64,000 nt of DNA from Canna indica (taxonomy: Eukaryota > Streptophyta > Magnoliopsida > Zingiberales > Cannaceae): the NCBI GenBank assembly GCA_034359265.1, contig CP136898.1, positions 33,870,501 to 33,934,500 of the forward strand, written 5' to 3'. Positions within the stretch are counted from its first letter, which is position 1, and each line of letters begins with the position of its first letter. This document shows positions 11,001 to 21,599 of this stretch, piece by piece. The notes below the pieces were generated by a model. That model was not told the origin of the DNA. It did not search any database and worked only from the letters and a program-made list of their open reading frames with translations. The position numbers and the translations under genes are program-made.

Positions 11001-12584
11001 AGAGAGTAGCATATCAAACGGGTTCTAGATGTTCATAAAATACACAGATTGAATGTATTCAAACCAAGAAATAGCCACATATAACTCTCCCTTGGTAACC
11101 ACAGTAGTTATGGATTATAGTTTTTTCCTGAGCTGTGCAATAACAAATTGTAGTATGTTAGTCCTTCCACTTTTATCGAGCTCCAAATTACTTAAAAGCC
11201 ATAACTCTCAAACTTGACTTCTTCCAATATACCATAAAATATATGTATCTAAAATACTGCTAAGTTAAGGCCAGGCAACTGAGAAGTGAAACCTATCAAA
11301 ATTCAATTTTGAAAAAAATCATAGAAAGACTCAACCTCGATCTAAGATGATAAAATACACCTCCTTGAACAATACAAAAAAACCTATCTAAAACTTACCT
11401 AAGATAAAGTTGATTTGTCCTACATCAAAAAGGTTGTTGCCTTTTGATTACGAGTTTATGAAATTCCAAAGCATAATGCTCTAGAAATCTTTGATGGGTA
11501 AATGTTCCACTCAATGTAGAAGAAGAAGAAGAAGCAAGGTTGTCAAGAGGCCCCAGGTGAAGAAAGAAAGAAAGTTCATCATCTAGTTTTGACTTTTAAC
11601 GAAGCTTTGCGCCCCTCCTGCTTTTTCTTTTTTTCCTGTTTTATGGGACTGTTTAACTGAGCAACAGCTCCCTCCTTGTCATAGGAGACTTGGTCAGTGG
11701 TTAACAAAGATCACGAATCATCTAGGCTAAAGTTGTTGACTGGCTGATTGACGCAGGCAAATTTTATATCTATCCCCCATCCAGGTATGCATGCATGTTA
11801 CCTAGTTCTTTGGTCAACTTCAGCCCATGAAGTATGCATGCATTTGCAAATAGTCCAAGAGTAAGTTCTTGGACTAGATGCTTACCTGATTTTCAGGGTA
11901 TCAGCAAGGGTTTTGATTGCTATCTTACTATGAAACTAATTGTGACTATCCACTGAGGTTGAGGGTTGTAGAAAGCTATTGTATCCTATATATGCTATTG
12001 GATGTATCTTTGGGTTCAAAGCCTAGTTTGTTTAACTTCCCTATGAATTTATGCTTCGGAAACTCTTCTACTTTACCGGGTTTGAATTTTTTTTTCTCCT
12101 TGGCATTGCATGCAATATTAGACATTTCTTTTGTGCTATATATGTTTAGAGTTCCAGTCCACATAAGATGCTAGTACTTGCAAGTGTACTTATCATGGTT
12201 CATGATGATACGACTTAAGCTTTTGTTTTATATCTAACCTCTCCGATCTAATCTCCACACTTCTAATACTGCATTTGGTGGGTCTTTGACCTGCATGATG
12301 GTAAGGTTCATTAGTAGTTTCCTCTAGACAATGATAAAGACTGTTGTAAGTCTCTATATAATGTTCAAAGTACTGAAATGTAGTCGGAATTTGCTGAACA
12401 GGAACCAGCTTTTGCACAACTGAAGCTGTGGCAAAGTGCTGCCATCGCGGTCATATTTTTCTCGAGCCCATACTTGTCGTTGCAAGCTATGTTGATAATG
12501 TTGGTTGCTGTTCTGTGTATTTCACTACTTTCTTTTATTTATCTCACTCTACAAGTTGAAAGATCCTTCACCCTTGGATCTTGA
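2039..12584 (+). CDS. UNC93-like protein, C-terminal half (5 exons, 5' end outside window)
   Basis: The product is a multi-pass membrane protein of the plant UNC93-like family (major-facilitator fold). Family members are linked to potassium homeostasis and abscisic-acid or drought responses, but transport activity is not proven. Exons are 2039-2274, 2361-2451, 7037-7149, 7264-7387 and 12402-12584 (stop TGA 12582-12584), 747 nt encoding 248 residues. All introns are GT-AG and the frame is open throughout. Recognisable conserved stretches are YSGLQQAFVW split to AEFTKEVVTP, GVSGVGGAMAIYGA, RLTSG, VSGGAF, GVGDGVFNTQLSALL and AQLKLWQSAAIAVIFF. Several hydrophobic helices are evident, and the protein ends TLQVERSFTLGS. 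Family length is about 460 aa, so roughly the first 210 residues lie left of the window. Introns 2 (4.6 kb) and 4 (5.0 kb) are swollen by transposons but none hits an exon. I see no lesion, so the gene is probably functional. Confidence 0.9.
2452..5100. other. AT-rich intron of UNC93-like gene
   Basis: This is the proximal part of intron 2. It is strongly AT-rich from about 3380 to 4850, with many short ORFs that show no domain signal. I could not delimit any element with ends and target duplication. Confidence 0.5.
5270..5500 (-). mobile_element. LINE reverse-transcriptase zinc-finger (zf-RVT) fragment
   Basis: On the - strand a short ORF reads QLLTFDSMNHMQPWGKHGPN followed by MCYLCHNVLE. 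This resembles the C-terminal zf-RVT segment of plant LINE polyproteins, where a Trp/His-rich stretch precedes a CxLC knuckle and a VE-x-HxF motif; the latter is altered here (VSITF). Flanking sequence to about 5100 may belong to the same fragment. No poly-A tail or target duplication was found, so it is a relic. Confidence 0.5.
5735..6545. mobile_element. Non-autonomous DNA element with GCGCC-rich ends (hAT-like)
   Basis: Dense GGCGC/GCGCC motifs lie at 5735-5835 and, inverted, at 6463-6540, flanking about 630 bp of pyrimidine-rich sequence (5840-6170) and an AT-rich part. Such clustered subterminal repeats are typical of hAT-like non-autonomous elements. Outer ends are approximate: ttgtcaagtccttgaggcgc on the left, and on the right the complement of gcgccttgtgccatttacaa. 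I could not find a convincing 8-bp target duplication, so the superfamily is an inference. Confidence 0.45.
6643..6800. mobile_element. Terminal fragment of a hAT element (CATGGTTTATAATCTCGTACC family)
   Basis: The end catggtttataatctcgtac followed by repeated GGTAC-type motifs matches the termini of the elements at 8180-9744 and 41972-45989. No opposite end was found before the exon at 7037, so this is a truncated copy. Confidence 0.45.
7257..7263 (+). promoter_or_regulatory. Tandem NAGNAG splice acceptor of UNC93-like exon
   Basis: The acceptor reads aaagcag, with two AGs three bases apart (7259-7260 and 7262-7263). Both keep the frame. The distal site gives ...GYS-LTSG, the proximal site inserts one extra Ser. 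The homologous position is a short cytosolic loop, so a one-residue variant is plausible. I chose the distal CAG as the better consensus. Confidence 0.5.
7388..8171. other. Intron 4 of UNC93-like gene, proximal part
   Basis: AT-rich intron sequence up to the hAT MITE at 8180. I saw no repeat boundaries or coding signal. Confidence 0.4.
8180..9744. mobile_element. hAT MITE with 8-bp target duplication, interrupted by a solo LTR
   Basis: The ends are CATAGTTTAAAAT and ATTTTAAACCATG, inverted repeats matching at 12 of 13 positions. Flanking 8-mers ATGCCTAC (8172-8179) and ATGCTTAC (9745-9752) differ by one base, the expected hAT target duplication. Subterminal regions are rich in GGTAC/GGTATC motifs (8201-8215, 9235-9265, 9620-9725). 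Removing the LTR nested at 8227-9231 leaves about 560 bp without transposase. The same termini bound the autonomous-type hAT at 41972-45989, a likely source of transposase. Confidence 0.85.
8227..9231 (-). mobile_element. Solo LTR, TGTTGG...CCAACA family (Copia-type)
   Basis: Read on the - strand it starts TGTTGGCCGAGG at 9231 and ends at 8227 after a stretch matching the LTR end at 57340-57411, including the ggggggtgaatagt/actattcacccccc block. It also shares the TTTTGATGATAACAAA-like stretch near its start with the copies at 27696 and 53072. A ttataa box lies near 8920 on the - strand. The TG...CA ends and C-rich 3' end, a kind often seen just before a TGGTATCAGAGC primer-binding site in plant Copia elements, point to an LTR. 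Flanks cctag and ctcgg are a poor match, so the target duplication is eroded. Confidence 0.65.
9753..10589. other. Intron 4 of UNC93-like gene, middle part
   Basis: It holds a pyrimidine-rich stretch at 9800-9880 and a very AT-rich block at 10255-10470. No coding or element boundary was seen. Confidence 0.4.
10595..10929 (-). mobile_element. TRIM retrotransposon with both 116-bp LTRs and 5-bp TSD
   Basis: Two near-identical 116-bp LTRs (10595-10710 and 10814-10929) flank only 103 bp. On the - strand the LTR begins TGTTAAAGTCCCACATTGG, a start characteristic of plant TRIM elements. A primer-binding site complementary to initiator Met tRNA (TGGTATCAGAGCC) lies at 10801-10813, directly after the 5' LTR. 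A purine tract (complement of cacccccctc, 10711-10720) abuts the 3' LTR. Flanking aaaat at 10590-10594 and 10930-10934 is a perfect 5-bp target duplication. The element has no ORF and needs enzymes in trans. The LTR at 10595 has lost its terminal CA/TG (it begins tatt in the + reading). Confidence 0.93.
10801..10813 (-). promoter_or_regulatory. TRIM primer-binding site (initiator Met tRNA)
   Basis: The - strand reads TGGTATCAGAGCC immediately after the LTR end. It is complementary to the 3' end of plant initiator methionine tRNA, the usual primer for minus-strand synthesis. Confidence 0.85.
10935..12401. other. Intron 4 of UNC93-like gene, distal part
   Basis: AT-rich intron with a short (aga)n run at 11518-11532. 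Several 60-85 codon ORFs on both strands show no recognisable domain. The acceptor ctgaacag ends at 12401. Confidence 0.45.
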
Positions 12585-13190
12585 TGTATGGTCATCCAAC
12601 CTGTTCATAATTACTATCACTTCAGGTTTCTGTTTTCCATTCAGGTCATGGTTTTTTTCCTCTCCTGCAAAAAACATGTCAGACTTGTTTATTGATTAAA
12701 AGTATAAATATGATGTAGTAACATTGGCGATGTGCAAGAACCACGATCATGAAATGTCACATTTGCAATTTCATTTTGCGTACTCTAGCTAATCGCAAAC
12801 TTGTAGCTTGAGGTTTGAAGTGTTCGAGTGTGGAACCTCATGATGAGTGACTTGTTGTCTACTGCTCGTTAAAAGCTATAGATATGGAAGGGAAGATGTT
12901 TGGCAAGCTTTTGCAACTTGGAAAAAGCAACTTACAAGAAGGCGCTGAGGTAGCTATAATACTTTCGTAAAACTGCATGTTATATTGCTTCCGCATATAA
13001 CTTGTTTTATATTGTTTTCGCATGTTATATTGAACATGTCATTTGCCTAATATTTCATGAATCGTTAAAATTGAATTTGAACTTCATCCCCCTCAAGTGT
13101 CATTTCCTCTCATATTTGATTCTTTCTTGGAATGCAATATCTTAAGTTTTTCAAAACTCTTAACTTGCTTAGAAAATTTATTAAGAGGGT
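12585..13190. other. 3' untranslated and downstream region of UNC93-like gene
   Basis: Follows the UNC93 stop codon. It probably includes the 3' UTR, but no single clear polyadenylation signal can be chosen. No further exon or element was seen up to the MITE that starts near 13194. Confidence 0.4.
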
Positions 13191-13810
13191 ATTTGATTGC
13201 CCGCATATGCAAATGTTGCAAATCTAATTGCAGCAAATAGATCAAAAATTTATTTGGTTGACTGTAAAAACTTCTTGCGGCATTTATATATTATTTACAA
13301 GTTGTGCTTCTAATATCATTTGCAGGCTGCAAAAAAAATTGCAATCCAAAAAGTCTGCAATATAAGATTGCGAGCTGCAAATGCAATTATTTAAGTATTA
13401 AAAATATTTAATTTGGGCAACTTAGAGTCGTCGGGTGGAGACGAGATAAAAATTAAAGTTGTAGGTTTTTGTGCGTTGAACGTGATGGTAGTTTCAGATT
13501 TTAGGTCCGATGTTGTATGATAGAATTCTTATATTTTCAATAGTATTATACAATAATTAAAAATTATTAATGTATTTTGATAAATAATTAAATAATATAA
13601 AACAATATTTTCTAAACTAAATAGTAATTTAGAGTATAAAATAATATTATTCTGGGTCGGATTGATTCTATTGTAGCTAATGAATTATTATTGGTGTAAA
13701 ATGACAGATTTACCCTTTTGCATCTCTTTGCTTCTTATTACTTTTAAATTCTGTTGAACTCCTATTGCATATTATTGTTGGATCGATTTGGGTGATTTTT
13801 TTTACCTTTT

Positions 13811-14476
13811 CGGGCCCGTTTGGTTCGCAAATTGCTCATCACAGGACACCAGACAGGGACAAGGACAGGACATCAGATGTCCTGGAACAATAGTTATACC
13901 GTGTTTGTTTCGTCAAGAACAGGACACGATATTCCGTTCTATCCTGCGTTTGTTTCGCTATAACAAAGTATTATATGTGACAAATGACTAAAATACCCTT
14001 GTAAATTAGTCTTAAAATTAATTAATATGTAAAAAAATATTAATATATAGTATCAAATACTTTAATACAATAAGAAGTTTTAGTTTAACTAATAAGTGTT
14101 CAACTAATTTTTAATTAACCTAAAAGTATAACAATAGGATAATATCGAAAATATAAAAATCATACCAAACGATTTCCAATCTGAAATCTGACACCACCAT
14201 CACGTTCAGCACGTGAAAATTTACAACTTTGGTATTCACCTCGACTCGATCCGACGATTCTACGATCAAAGGAAGGGGTAATTTTGACAATTGCAGCCCT
14301 TGTCCTCCGCTCGATTTCGGTGTACCGAGAAATTTCTCGGTACACCAAAATGGGTGGAAATCCTGTCCCGGACAAGGAGAAGTTCTTGTCCCGAAGCTTC
14401 TTTTGCAAACCAAACGGGGGACATGGGCGGATGTCCAGTCCAGTCCCCCGTTTTTTAGCAAACCAAACGGACCCTT
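13811..14476. mobile_element. Harbinger-like MITE nested in copy A
   Basis: Terminal inverted repeats are GGGCCCGTTTGGTTCGC on the left and the complement of gcaaaccaaacggaccc on the right, matching at 15 of 17. Flanking ttc on both sides would be a 3-bp target duplication, as for PIF/Harbinger. It contains a second inverted copy of the ~110-bp module (14140-14240) and internal words such as caggac repeated near both ends. ORFs crossing it have no domain. Confidence 0.6.
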
Positions 14477-14700
14477 CATGTCTAGATTATAGGTTTCTTC
14501 GGCGCTCGTCGACCTTGCATGCTCTCCTCTATTGATTCGTGGATCGATTTGTGCTCGAGACGAACTTTGGATCGCACCTTTCAAACATCCATGCAGCGAT
14601 CGTCGCCACTTGAAGCGGTATATCTAGGCTCCAATGTCGTGTTGGGTATTTCATGCATGTCGATCCTTGGGGCGGCTTATTCGATGACGTCCTATTCCGG

Positions 14701-14785
14701 CTCGATAAAAATTTGGATTGCGTCCTACCCCAACCTGATAAAAATTTGGGCTGCGTCCTACCCCGACCTGATAAAAATTTGGGCC
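14701..14785. repeat. 33-bp tandem repeat
   Basis: About 2.6 copies of a unit starting gataaaaatttggattgcgt, with the later copies reading gataaaaatttgggctgcgt. It lies in copy A, between its Harbinger-like MITE and its TTGCA-rich end. Confidence 0.75.
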
Positions 14786-15207
14786 TAAGAACCCAACTTC
14801 GGCATGACACAAAAACAAAATAGGTCGTCATAGCCCGATCCGCTAGCACGATTATGAAAAACTAAATTGTCGATCCCTTTCTTGACTTTGGTTATTGGGC
14901 TATCAAGCCGGGACCGACCTACATCCCCTGGCCCGGCACGATAACGGGCAGTTCGAGCATGATTTTATTGTGTCGGGCTATCGGGTCGGGCCAAAACTGC
15001 CAGACCTAGATATGAAGATGCAAGTTGCAAGTGTAATTACAACTTCCATCTGCGGTCAATCAAACGCTTGCAAATATAAGTTGCAACTCTATTTGTGAGC
15101 AATCAAACAGTAGGTTGCAAATTCTCGCGAATATTTGTTTTTGCATGTAAATATTTTTTGCAGCATTTATACTATTTTTTGAATTACACTTGCTTCTCCA
15201 CCATAAT

Positions 15208-15869
15208 TAGGGGTGAGCATGGACCGGTTAACTGGTCTATTAGCAAAAAAAAAAAAACCCGGTCCATTAACTTCGGTTTTTCAAAATCATTAACCGTAAA
15301 CTGGTCCATTAACTTCGGTTAACCGCTATTTCAGTTTCGGTTTTTTCGATTCGGTTAATCGATAATTTTCGGTTAACCAATAAATTTTTTTAACCTACAA
15401 ACATAATAATATTATGCAAATCATAGAGAAAAATCTAAATAAATAGCAAATTCTCATTGAGAAAAAAAAAAAAAAAAAGTGAAACCATTGAACCAAGATA
15501 ATGTTCTACAAAAACTAATATTTTTATTTTTATTTTTTAAAATATTTTTTGATTTTTTTGAAAATATTTTTAATATTTTTTTAATATTTTTTTTAATATT
15601 TTTATTTTTTAAATTTTTTTAAATTTTTTTATAATTTTTCATAATTTATAAATTATTATTATTATTATTTATATATATATAATTAAAAATTAATAAATTA
15701 TATCCAACCGGTCGGTTAACCGAAATCGGTGGACTTTTTACCTCTCGGACCGAAACTGAAACCGAAAACCAATTTTTCCACAAAAAAAAAACCGAAATCG
15801 AAAAAACCGGTTCGGTTTCGGACCGGTTTTCCGGTTAATCGGAAAACCGGTTTTTTTTTCTCACCCCTA
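15208..15869. mobile_element. hAT MITE with perfect 8-bp target duplication
   Basis: The element starts TAGGGGTGAG and ends CTCACCCCTA, perfect 10-bp inverted ends. ACCATAAT occurs immediately outside both (15200-15207 and 15870-15877), a perfect 8-bp duplication diagnostic of hAT. The 662-bp interior is largely self-complementary, with runs of aaccgg/ccggtt near both ends and an AT-rich core of short (t)n a repeats. It has no coding capacity and its transposase source is unknown. Confidence 0.93.
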
Positions 15870-15877
15870 ACCATAAT

Positions 15878-16440
15878 GCATTTTTGACCAATGGAAAGAT
15901 GTTTGCGGGTTAGGTATTGACTCAAATTGGATTCGAACTGAATTCAACTATTTCAATTGGATCGAAATCGGAATTTATTTGATCAAAATTATAATTGAAT
16001 CCAAAAGAAAAAAAAAAATATTGCTGCTATTCACTGGGGCCAGCCTAGGCGACTGGGCCAAACCCACCTTCTCATGATGGCCCCATGTGCTGCACATGGA
16101 GCCATGCCACGGTTGTAGCAAAGGTTGTATGTTATTTTTGATGAATTTAAATTGGATGACAAACCCGATCAAAGTTTCAACGCATGCATCAAGAGCACGC
16201 AATTCGAGCTGCATTTATGTAATTAAAATTTCACATACTGTTTTTTTAATTCCAAACTGCATGTTGCTTGGTCAAAATCCCATACTGTTTGGTCAAAATG
16301 AAATGCCAGCGCGTGTAATTGCGCACGCATGTCTCAAGAAGCTGCTGCAAAATTTGGATTTCGAACCGCTTAAATTTCGGTCTAACACTAATATCGGCAG
16401 ATACTTTTGGCTCATGATCGGCTCCTTTTCACTCTAAAAA
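15878..16440. other. Unassigned sequence after the hAT MITE
   Basis: It holds a 116-codon ORF at 16087-16437 (+) with no domain I recognise and composition like its surroundings. I do not call it a gene. Confidence 0.35.
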
Positions 16441-16920
16441 GAGATTGAATATAAAATTCCTAATATCCCCAAAATACTAATTGAGTAATCTTTTTGAGAA
16501 AATTAGAGAGAAAATATTACGAAAGATTTAGAAATTTAAAAAATTATGAGTGTTGCTATTACATTTTTCAATGAGTGCCCCTTTTCATTCTCAGGTTCCG
16601 AAATATAATTGAGGAATTCAGTTATAAGGTAGAGTTCCGAAATACAATTGAGGAATTCAGTTATAAGGTAGAGTTTGCAGAGATAGTGTATCTATTCTAT
16701 ACTGGTTTCAGGTTCAGTTTATTTGAGATGGTGTATTGTATTCTAAAGGGGATTTAGTATTATTATTATTCTTATTGTAAAGTTCTTTTTTGAAATTAAT
16801 AAAGCATACTCTTCTCGTGAACGTAGGATCGACATCTTGTCGAGATCGAACCACATTAGTCCCATTTGTCTCTTATTTTTCGCATTATTATTTTTAGATT
16901 TGGTTTTACATTTTTCTCGT
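16440..16920 (+). mobile_element. Possible Copia LTR fragment
   Basis: The stretch 16796-16860 (aataaagcatactcttctcg, then gtgaacgtagg and gatcgaaccacatta) resembles the R/U5 part of plant Copia LTRs, which commonly read ...ctcgtggacgtagg...cgaaccacgt. Neither LTR boundary nor a following primer-binding site is intact. Confidence 0.35.
16594..16673. repeat. 40-bp tandem duplication
   Basis: Two 40-bp units (16594-16633 and 16634-16673) starting gttccgaaatayaattgagg differ at one position. Confidence 0.85.
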
Positions 16921-17424
16921 CAGGTTTAAATTTTTTCGATCCGTTGGATTTTTTTTTTAATTTCCTAATAACTTATTTTAAATCTACGTATGATATTCCG
17001 AGGTGACCCATCACATTTTTTATACATTCTTCTTGCTAAGTTATTGACAAACATGATAAATTCATCTGTGCATAACAATCTATTTATACCTTTCAAACTG
17101 GAAAGTTTCCTTCATATTTCTCATATCACATTCGCTTATGGCATTTTAGTTGCTTGTAAAGCAAATAAAAAAAGCTTAGCTCCTTCACATACATTTTCAA
17201 ACATTATGAGCTCTTAAGTGGTCACAAAGTCAACCTGCGTAAATCTAATTTTTAGGAGGCCATTTGGTATATTACCGCTTAAAATTATTGAGAATCTAAA
17301 TTACCACCTAGATAGATTATCACTTTTAAAATTATCAATAGTATTACATTAACATGTTTGACATGAACCGATAATCTTGTTAGTAATTCACATTACTTTA
17401 TTTGTATAGAAAAAAATTACTTGG

Positions 17425-20175
17425 TGTAATACCCGCAGAAAAATCTAACTTTGATTAATTATGACTTTAACAGAGATGTTTGGATACGCATCGGAGCGGG
17501 CCGAGCAGGTCGCTGAAAGACGCGAATTGAGGTATGGTCTTTACGCGCAAGAAAAAAATTGTTTTATTTAAGTTATTGTGATGTTAGATTTGAGTTGGGC
17601 TCAAGTCGAGTCCAAGGGTTCGATTGGAATCTAATTGGGATGAGTATAAGCGGATTTGAGCTTAAACTAAGTCTCGAGGGTGTTTTTGGTAATTTGAAAA
17701 ATAAATAAATAAATAAATAAAAGGGTTGCTCGGGATCGTGTGCTTGGTGGGGGAGCCGTACACATCCCAGATTTGGGCGCCGAGGGAAAGAGGAGGAGGC
17801 GCGATCAGTGGTCGGGTTCGCTGCCATCAAAGATCGCTGGTGTAGGAACGCGGAGGAGAACCTTCCTCTTCGATTCTTTGTCTTTGTGAGTGGCTTAATT
17901 AGTTTATCTTGTTGCCTCTTTACTTGTAAATTACATGCCTGCTTGCTGTGATGTTAAATACTTGGTGGCGATTGCAACGAGTGCCAAACCTTTGCGGCTG
18001 TTGCCGTTATGGGAAGGGAGGCCGCCGCGGCCTCCCAACCATGAGCCGACGCCCCATCGATGCCAGGGGTTGTGGGAGACGTCGGCGAGACCGACGGATG
18101 GTGATCGCCGGCGGCCAGGAGGCCGCCCGACGTTGAGCTGAGAAAGGCAGGGAGCAGCGAGTCGGGCAGGAGGCGAGGGAGACGAGTGGAATAATGTTTT
18201 TTATAAATTATTTAATTAAAAATGTGAGTTGTATCGTAAGAAATAGTTTGGTATTTGAAGTTTATTGGAGTATATTTGTAAATGATCCTAGAGATGTCAG
18301 ATGACATTGAGGTAAATATGAAAGTTATAGGCTTTCGTGTTCTAAACGTGATGGTGGTGTCCGATTTCTAATCGGAGGCCTTTTGTATAATTTTTAGTCT
18401 TAGAGAAGATGATTAATGTTTTAATTTTAATTAGCCTTGAAGTAGGAATAAAATGGAATGTTTGTAATAAAGGGGTAGGTCCGACCCTATGCTTAGGGTC
18501 GACCCTTATGAATTGAGTTGTTGGCCTGCAGAAATCCTATATTCGCACATCTCGATTTCTAGTTCGGAGCATGCTATATTTTAGATTTTTAAATGTTTAA
18601 TCTCAGTTTATATCATGTGGAAATATTATATGCTTGGTGTAAATGTTGAATGAATATGGTTTGAGACTCATTTAAAATTGTGATAGTAAGGACCGAGTTA
18701 AGCCCGGTTAGTGCTAGAAGATTTTTTTTATGCTGATTTCATTTATTAATTTTGGAGACATGGAATCATGATAAAGCTCAGATCTGTAGTTGATATTTGT
18801 GTAGCACTACCTATCTGTTTATTTATGCTAGAAATTATCCTTACACATGCTAGAATTATCTTTATATATGTTTGGGATACTTTCATACGTGTCGTAATTA
18901 TTTATATTCATGCTGAAATTGTTTGTTACAAGTTGATATGATTGAATACATGTTGAACTAGAGGGTTGATTGGCCCTGCTTATCATATCCTATTGTAAAT
19001 AAAGGCGAGAGGCAGAACTTAGTGGGATGAGCATGATACCTAGTATGGTATCATGTCAAATCATGATAGAACGGCTAGAAAATCTATAATTTATTTTTAG
19101 ACATAGAGACAATGTGCGTAGGGTGACACAAAAATTAAATGACAATAGTGATATATGTGACATGTAGGACATGATATCATAATATACCATACTAATAGAT
19201 GACAATGAATAGAGGAAATAAATTCCTTAACCTCAAACCTAGAGACATCATAATAGAAACACGACATTCTGTGTTATGAATATGTTAGTCTTAATTTGCA
19301 CCCAATAAGGAAGAGTTGCACTTTAAGATTTGATCGAGAGAGCCCGAAAAAGGGCTAGGAATAGGCGTATGCTTGGGTGTGGAATAAGTAGGAAATATGT
19401 ATTTGTAATGTGTAATGTGTAATGTGTATTGTGATTGTACGGCTGGTCGAGGCCGATTATTGCACATACGATTGGTCGATGTCGAATAACGTGCGGGGTT
19501 ATTCGATTGGTCGAGGTCGAGAATAACCCATGACCATCCAGCTGGTCGAGGTCGAGATTTGATCATAATGATGCGACTGGTCGAGGTCGCTTATGATTCC
19601 TGATGATACGACTGATCGAGGTTGCTTCTTGATTGGACCAAATGTATTCCTTTTTGCAAGTAGACCAGTAGGCTGATTGTCATGTGTGTTGTATAGGCTC
19701 ATTGTGGCCTAGAGACTATGCACTGCTTAGGGGCCATGGTGGCCGAACTTTTACATCTTGTGATAGGCCAGATATGGCTGAACATTCATGCTCTTGCAGG
19801 TTGGCCAATTGGCCATGTTTTGTATCAAATTTTTGACATAATATTATACTGCTTATGTTATTTATATTTTGGGATTTAGGTGGAATTAAGTTCGGTAGAA
19901 CCACTCACTGAGTTTCATAAGGACTCACCACTTTCTTTTATGTTGTTTTGCAGATCCTGACCTGTATAAGTGCGATTATACTTGTGTGGTGCGGTTGGGG
20001 GTTGCAAACTCAGGCAGCGAATCTCATGATGCGTTGGGTCGTAGTCGTGTAGTATGATGTCATGTGTACTGCATTTGAGGCATGTTGGTTTAATTGTTGC
20101 ACTTGGTTTATGTACTCATATAGTTCGGTTGTGTACTCTGATCAGTCACGGGACCCTAGGATTTGGGACGTGACA
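17425..20175 (+). mobile_element. Solo LTR 1, Tekay/Del-like Gypsy family, TSD CTTGG
   Basis: It starts TGTAATACCCGCAG and ends GGGACGTGACA, the TGTAAT...GTGACA form of long Tekay/Del chromovirus LTRs. CTTGG lies immediately outside both ends (17420-17424, 20176-20180). At 2751 bp it has no retroviral coding domain, primer-binding site or second LTR, so it is a solo LTR left by recombination. Internal features are an ataaat-rich TATA region near 17700, GC-rich leader sequence with short ORFs (17930-18180), the ~110-bp shared module (18300-18400), a ~57-bp minisatellite (19432-19640) and a conserved block reading cactgagttt...ttttgcagatcctgacc near 19897-19965. Confidence 0.9.
19432..19640. 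repeat. Minisatellite in solo LTR 1 (ggtcgaggtcg type)
   Basis: Diverged repeats of about 57 bp (with half-units), each containing a variant of cgactggtcgaggtcg followed by a gattattgat/cataatgat-like stretch. It lies some 270 bp before the conserved cactgag block. Confidence 0.7.
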
Positions 20176-20180
20176 CTTGG

Positions 20181-21346
20181 AAACTTATATCTTTAACTAA
20201 AATACCCTAAAAAAATTAAAAAAAAGAATAAAGTAAAAAAAAAAGGGATTACTACTTTACTATGAGATGAGGCATGAGTTTTTTGAGTTTTTTTTCCAAT
20301 GTTAATAGAGAGTATTTTAGTGGAGAATATTTTTATCAAAAATAAAAAATAATATTACTACTTTACTAGTAATCCACATGACCATCCCTTCTCCTGGTAA
20401 AATGGTTTACCAGTTGAGTGATAATTAAGCATCCTGATTATCGATAATCTATTTCAACCAAACGTACGTAATAATCTAGTGGGCTCATATAATTTTAATT
20501 CAAATTATCGATAAGTGCATAATTGAAAAATTTATGGAACAACTTTTTTTCCTCACGTATTTATTTTTAAAATTTTCATTTTAAAATTCTTATTTAACTA
20601 TTCATCTTTTCAATTTCTAAATCATTTCTACTTCACATATCTTTTCCATTTTTAAATCATTAGTAGAATTGTCACGTGTAGAAATCATATTCTTTTCAAA
20701 TGTTAATTTTCCAACTCTAAATCATTTAACAATTCATCACTTTAATTCCCAAATCATTATTTCTACTTTTCAAATATTTAATTTTCATTTTCAAATCATC
20801 ATTAGAATTGTCATCTGATAAGTCATATTCTTGTTCAAATATATGTTCATTTTCTAAGAAGCACGGGTTTTCCTTTTAAATTTTCTTATTTTCTTTATTG
20901 ATTTTCAAAAGCATGGTATATATTTTCTTGCATTTTTGTACAAGCTCGTTATATGACATATCAAGTACCTAAAATTATTTGTATGACTATTATGACAAGA
21001 AGAAAAATTTACCTCATTCTTAAGTCCCATAAGAGAAACTTGAAAAGTAGGTTTTTTCTAAAGTATTTTTCTTAATATGTCATTTCTCTCTACAAAGGTC
21101 GAGAAATAAGTTATCTAGAGTTGAGTTTGATTAGGAAAGCAAAGAAGGTTACCAAATGGCTAGGAAACTGGTTGCTATAGATCGATATCAGTCAATGGTC
21201 AACCAAAGCCATTCAATCGGGGTTCGATCCAATTACTTTGTAACAATAGTCTTGTATTCCATGTTAGTTTCGATTTTAGAGTGAGTTTTCAAAGATTTGG
21301 TTGATTAAATATGGTGTTAAAATCTAGAAATATTAATTTAAACCCA
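20181..21346. other. AT-rich intergenic DNA
   Basis: No coding signal. The proximal 290 bp may be the right half of the MITE split by solo LTR 1. At 20600-20850 a loose ~60-bp periodicity of tttcaatttctaaatcat-like text is visible. Confidence 0.4.
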
Positions 21347-21593
21347 AAATTATTTGGATTATTAGACGAAAATGATATGAACTTTGGTTGAATTTTCAAT
21401 TATGATCAATTCTTTGATTCATCTTAATTGTATATAAGAACTTATATATTGGTTTCAATTATAGTCCGTCGTTTGTTAATTGTTAGTATCTTTGTTATTT
21501 TGCTGACGGATGATCCAAAAATAATTTTAAAAAAATCATTTGCAGTCTCAGCCGATACACGTCAAGTTACGTTTTAACTGGGTTCTCTCTCTC
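21347..21593. repeat. Left long terminal inverted repeat of the Pack-MULE-like element
   Basis: Matches the complement of 27330-27585 collinearly at roughly 80% by eye, running from the AT-rich outer edge to a ctctctctc run on the inner edge. Confidence 0.75.
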
Positions 21594-21599
21594 GCCGCG

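Larger units (their letters stand above)
13194..15190 (-). mobile_element. MITE-like DNA element, copy A (TTTGGTTGCCCGCAA family)
   Basis: The left end, agggtatttgattgcccgca followed by repeated TTGCA/TGCAA words, matches in inverted orientation the right part of copy B (28674-33490). Shared internal blocks are the ~110-bp module at 13440-13530 and the statcgggc-rich block near 14900-15000. The right part (15010-15175) is again TTGCA-rich and matches copy B's left end. The terminal few bases on the right are not resolvable. Copy A is interrupted by a Harbinger-like MITE (13811-14476). It carries no transposase. The superfamily is uncertain, since no clean target duplication is visible. Confidence 0.6.
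17257..20465. mobile_element. Possible MITE split by the solo LTR at 17425-20175
   Basis: A left end ggccatttggtatattacc and a right end whose complement reads acgtacgtttggttgaaata, together with shared gattatc/gataatc words on both sides, suggest a MITE into which the solo LTR jumped. Ends are imprecise and no target duplication was resolved. Confidence 0.3.

Noticed and set aside
14120..14584. 154-codon and overlapping ORFs on both strands
   Set aside because: They run across the end of a Harbinger-like MITE, appear in four frames at once, and contain no domain; chance ORFs in GC-balanced repeat DNA.
16087..16437. 116-codon ORF (+)
   Set aside because: No recognisable domain, no supporting splice or promoter signal, repeat-flanked.
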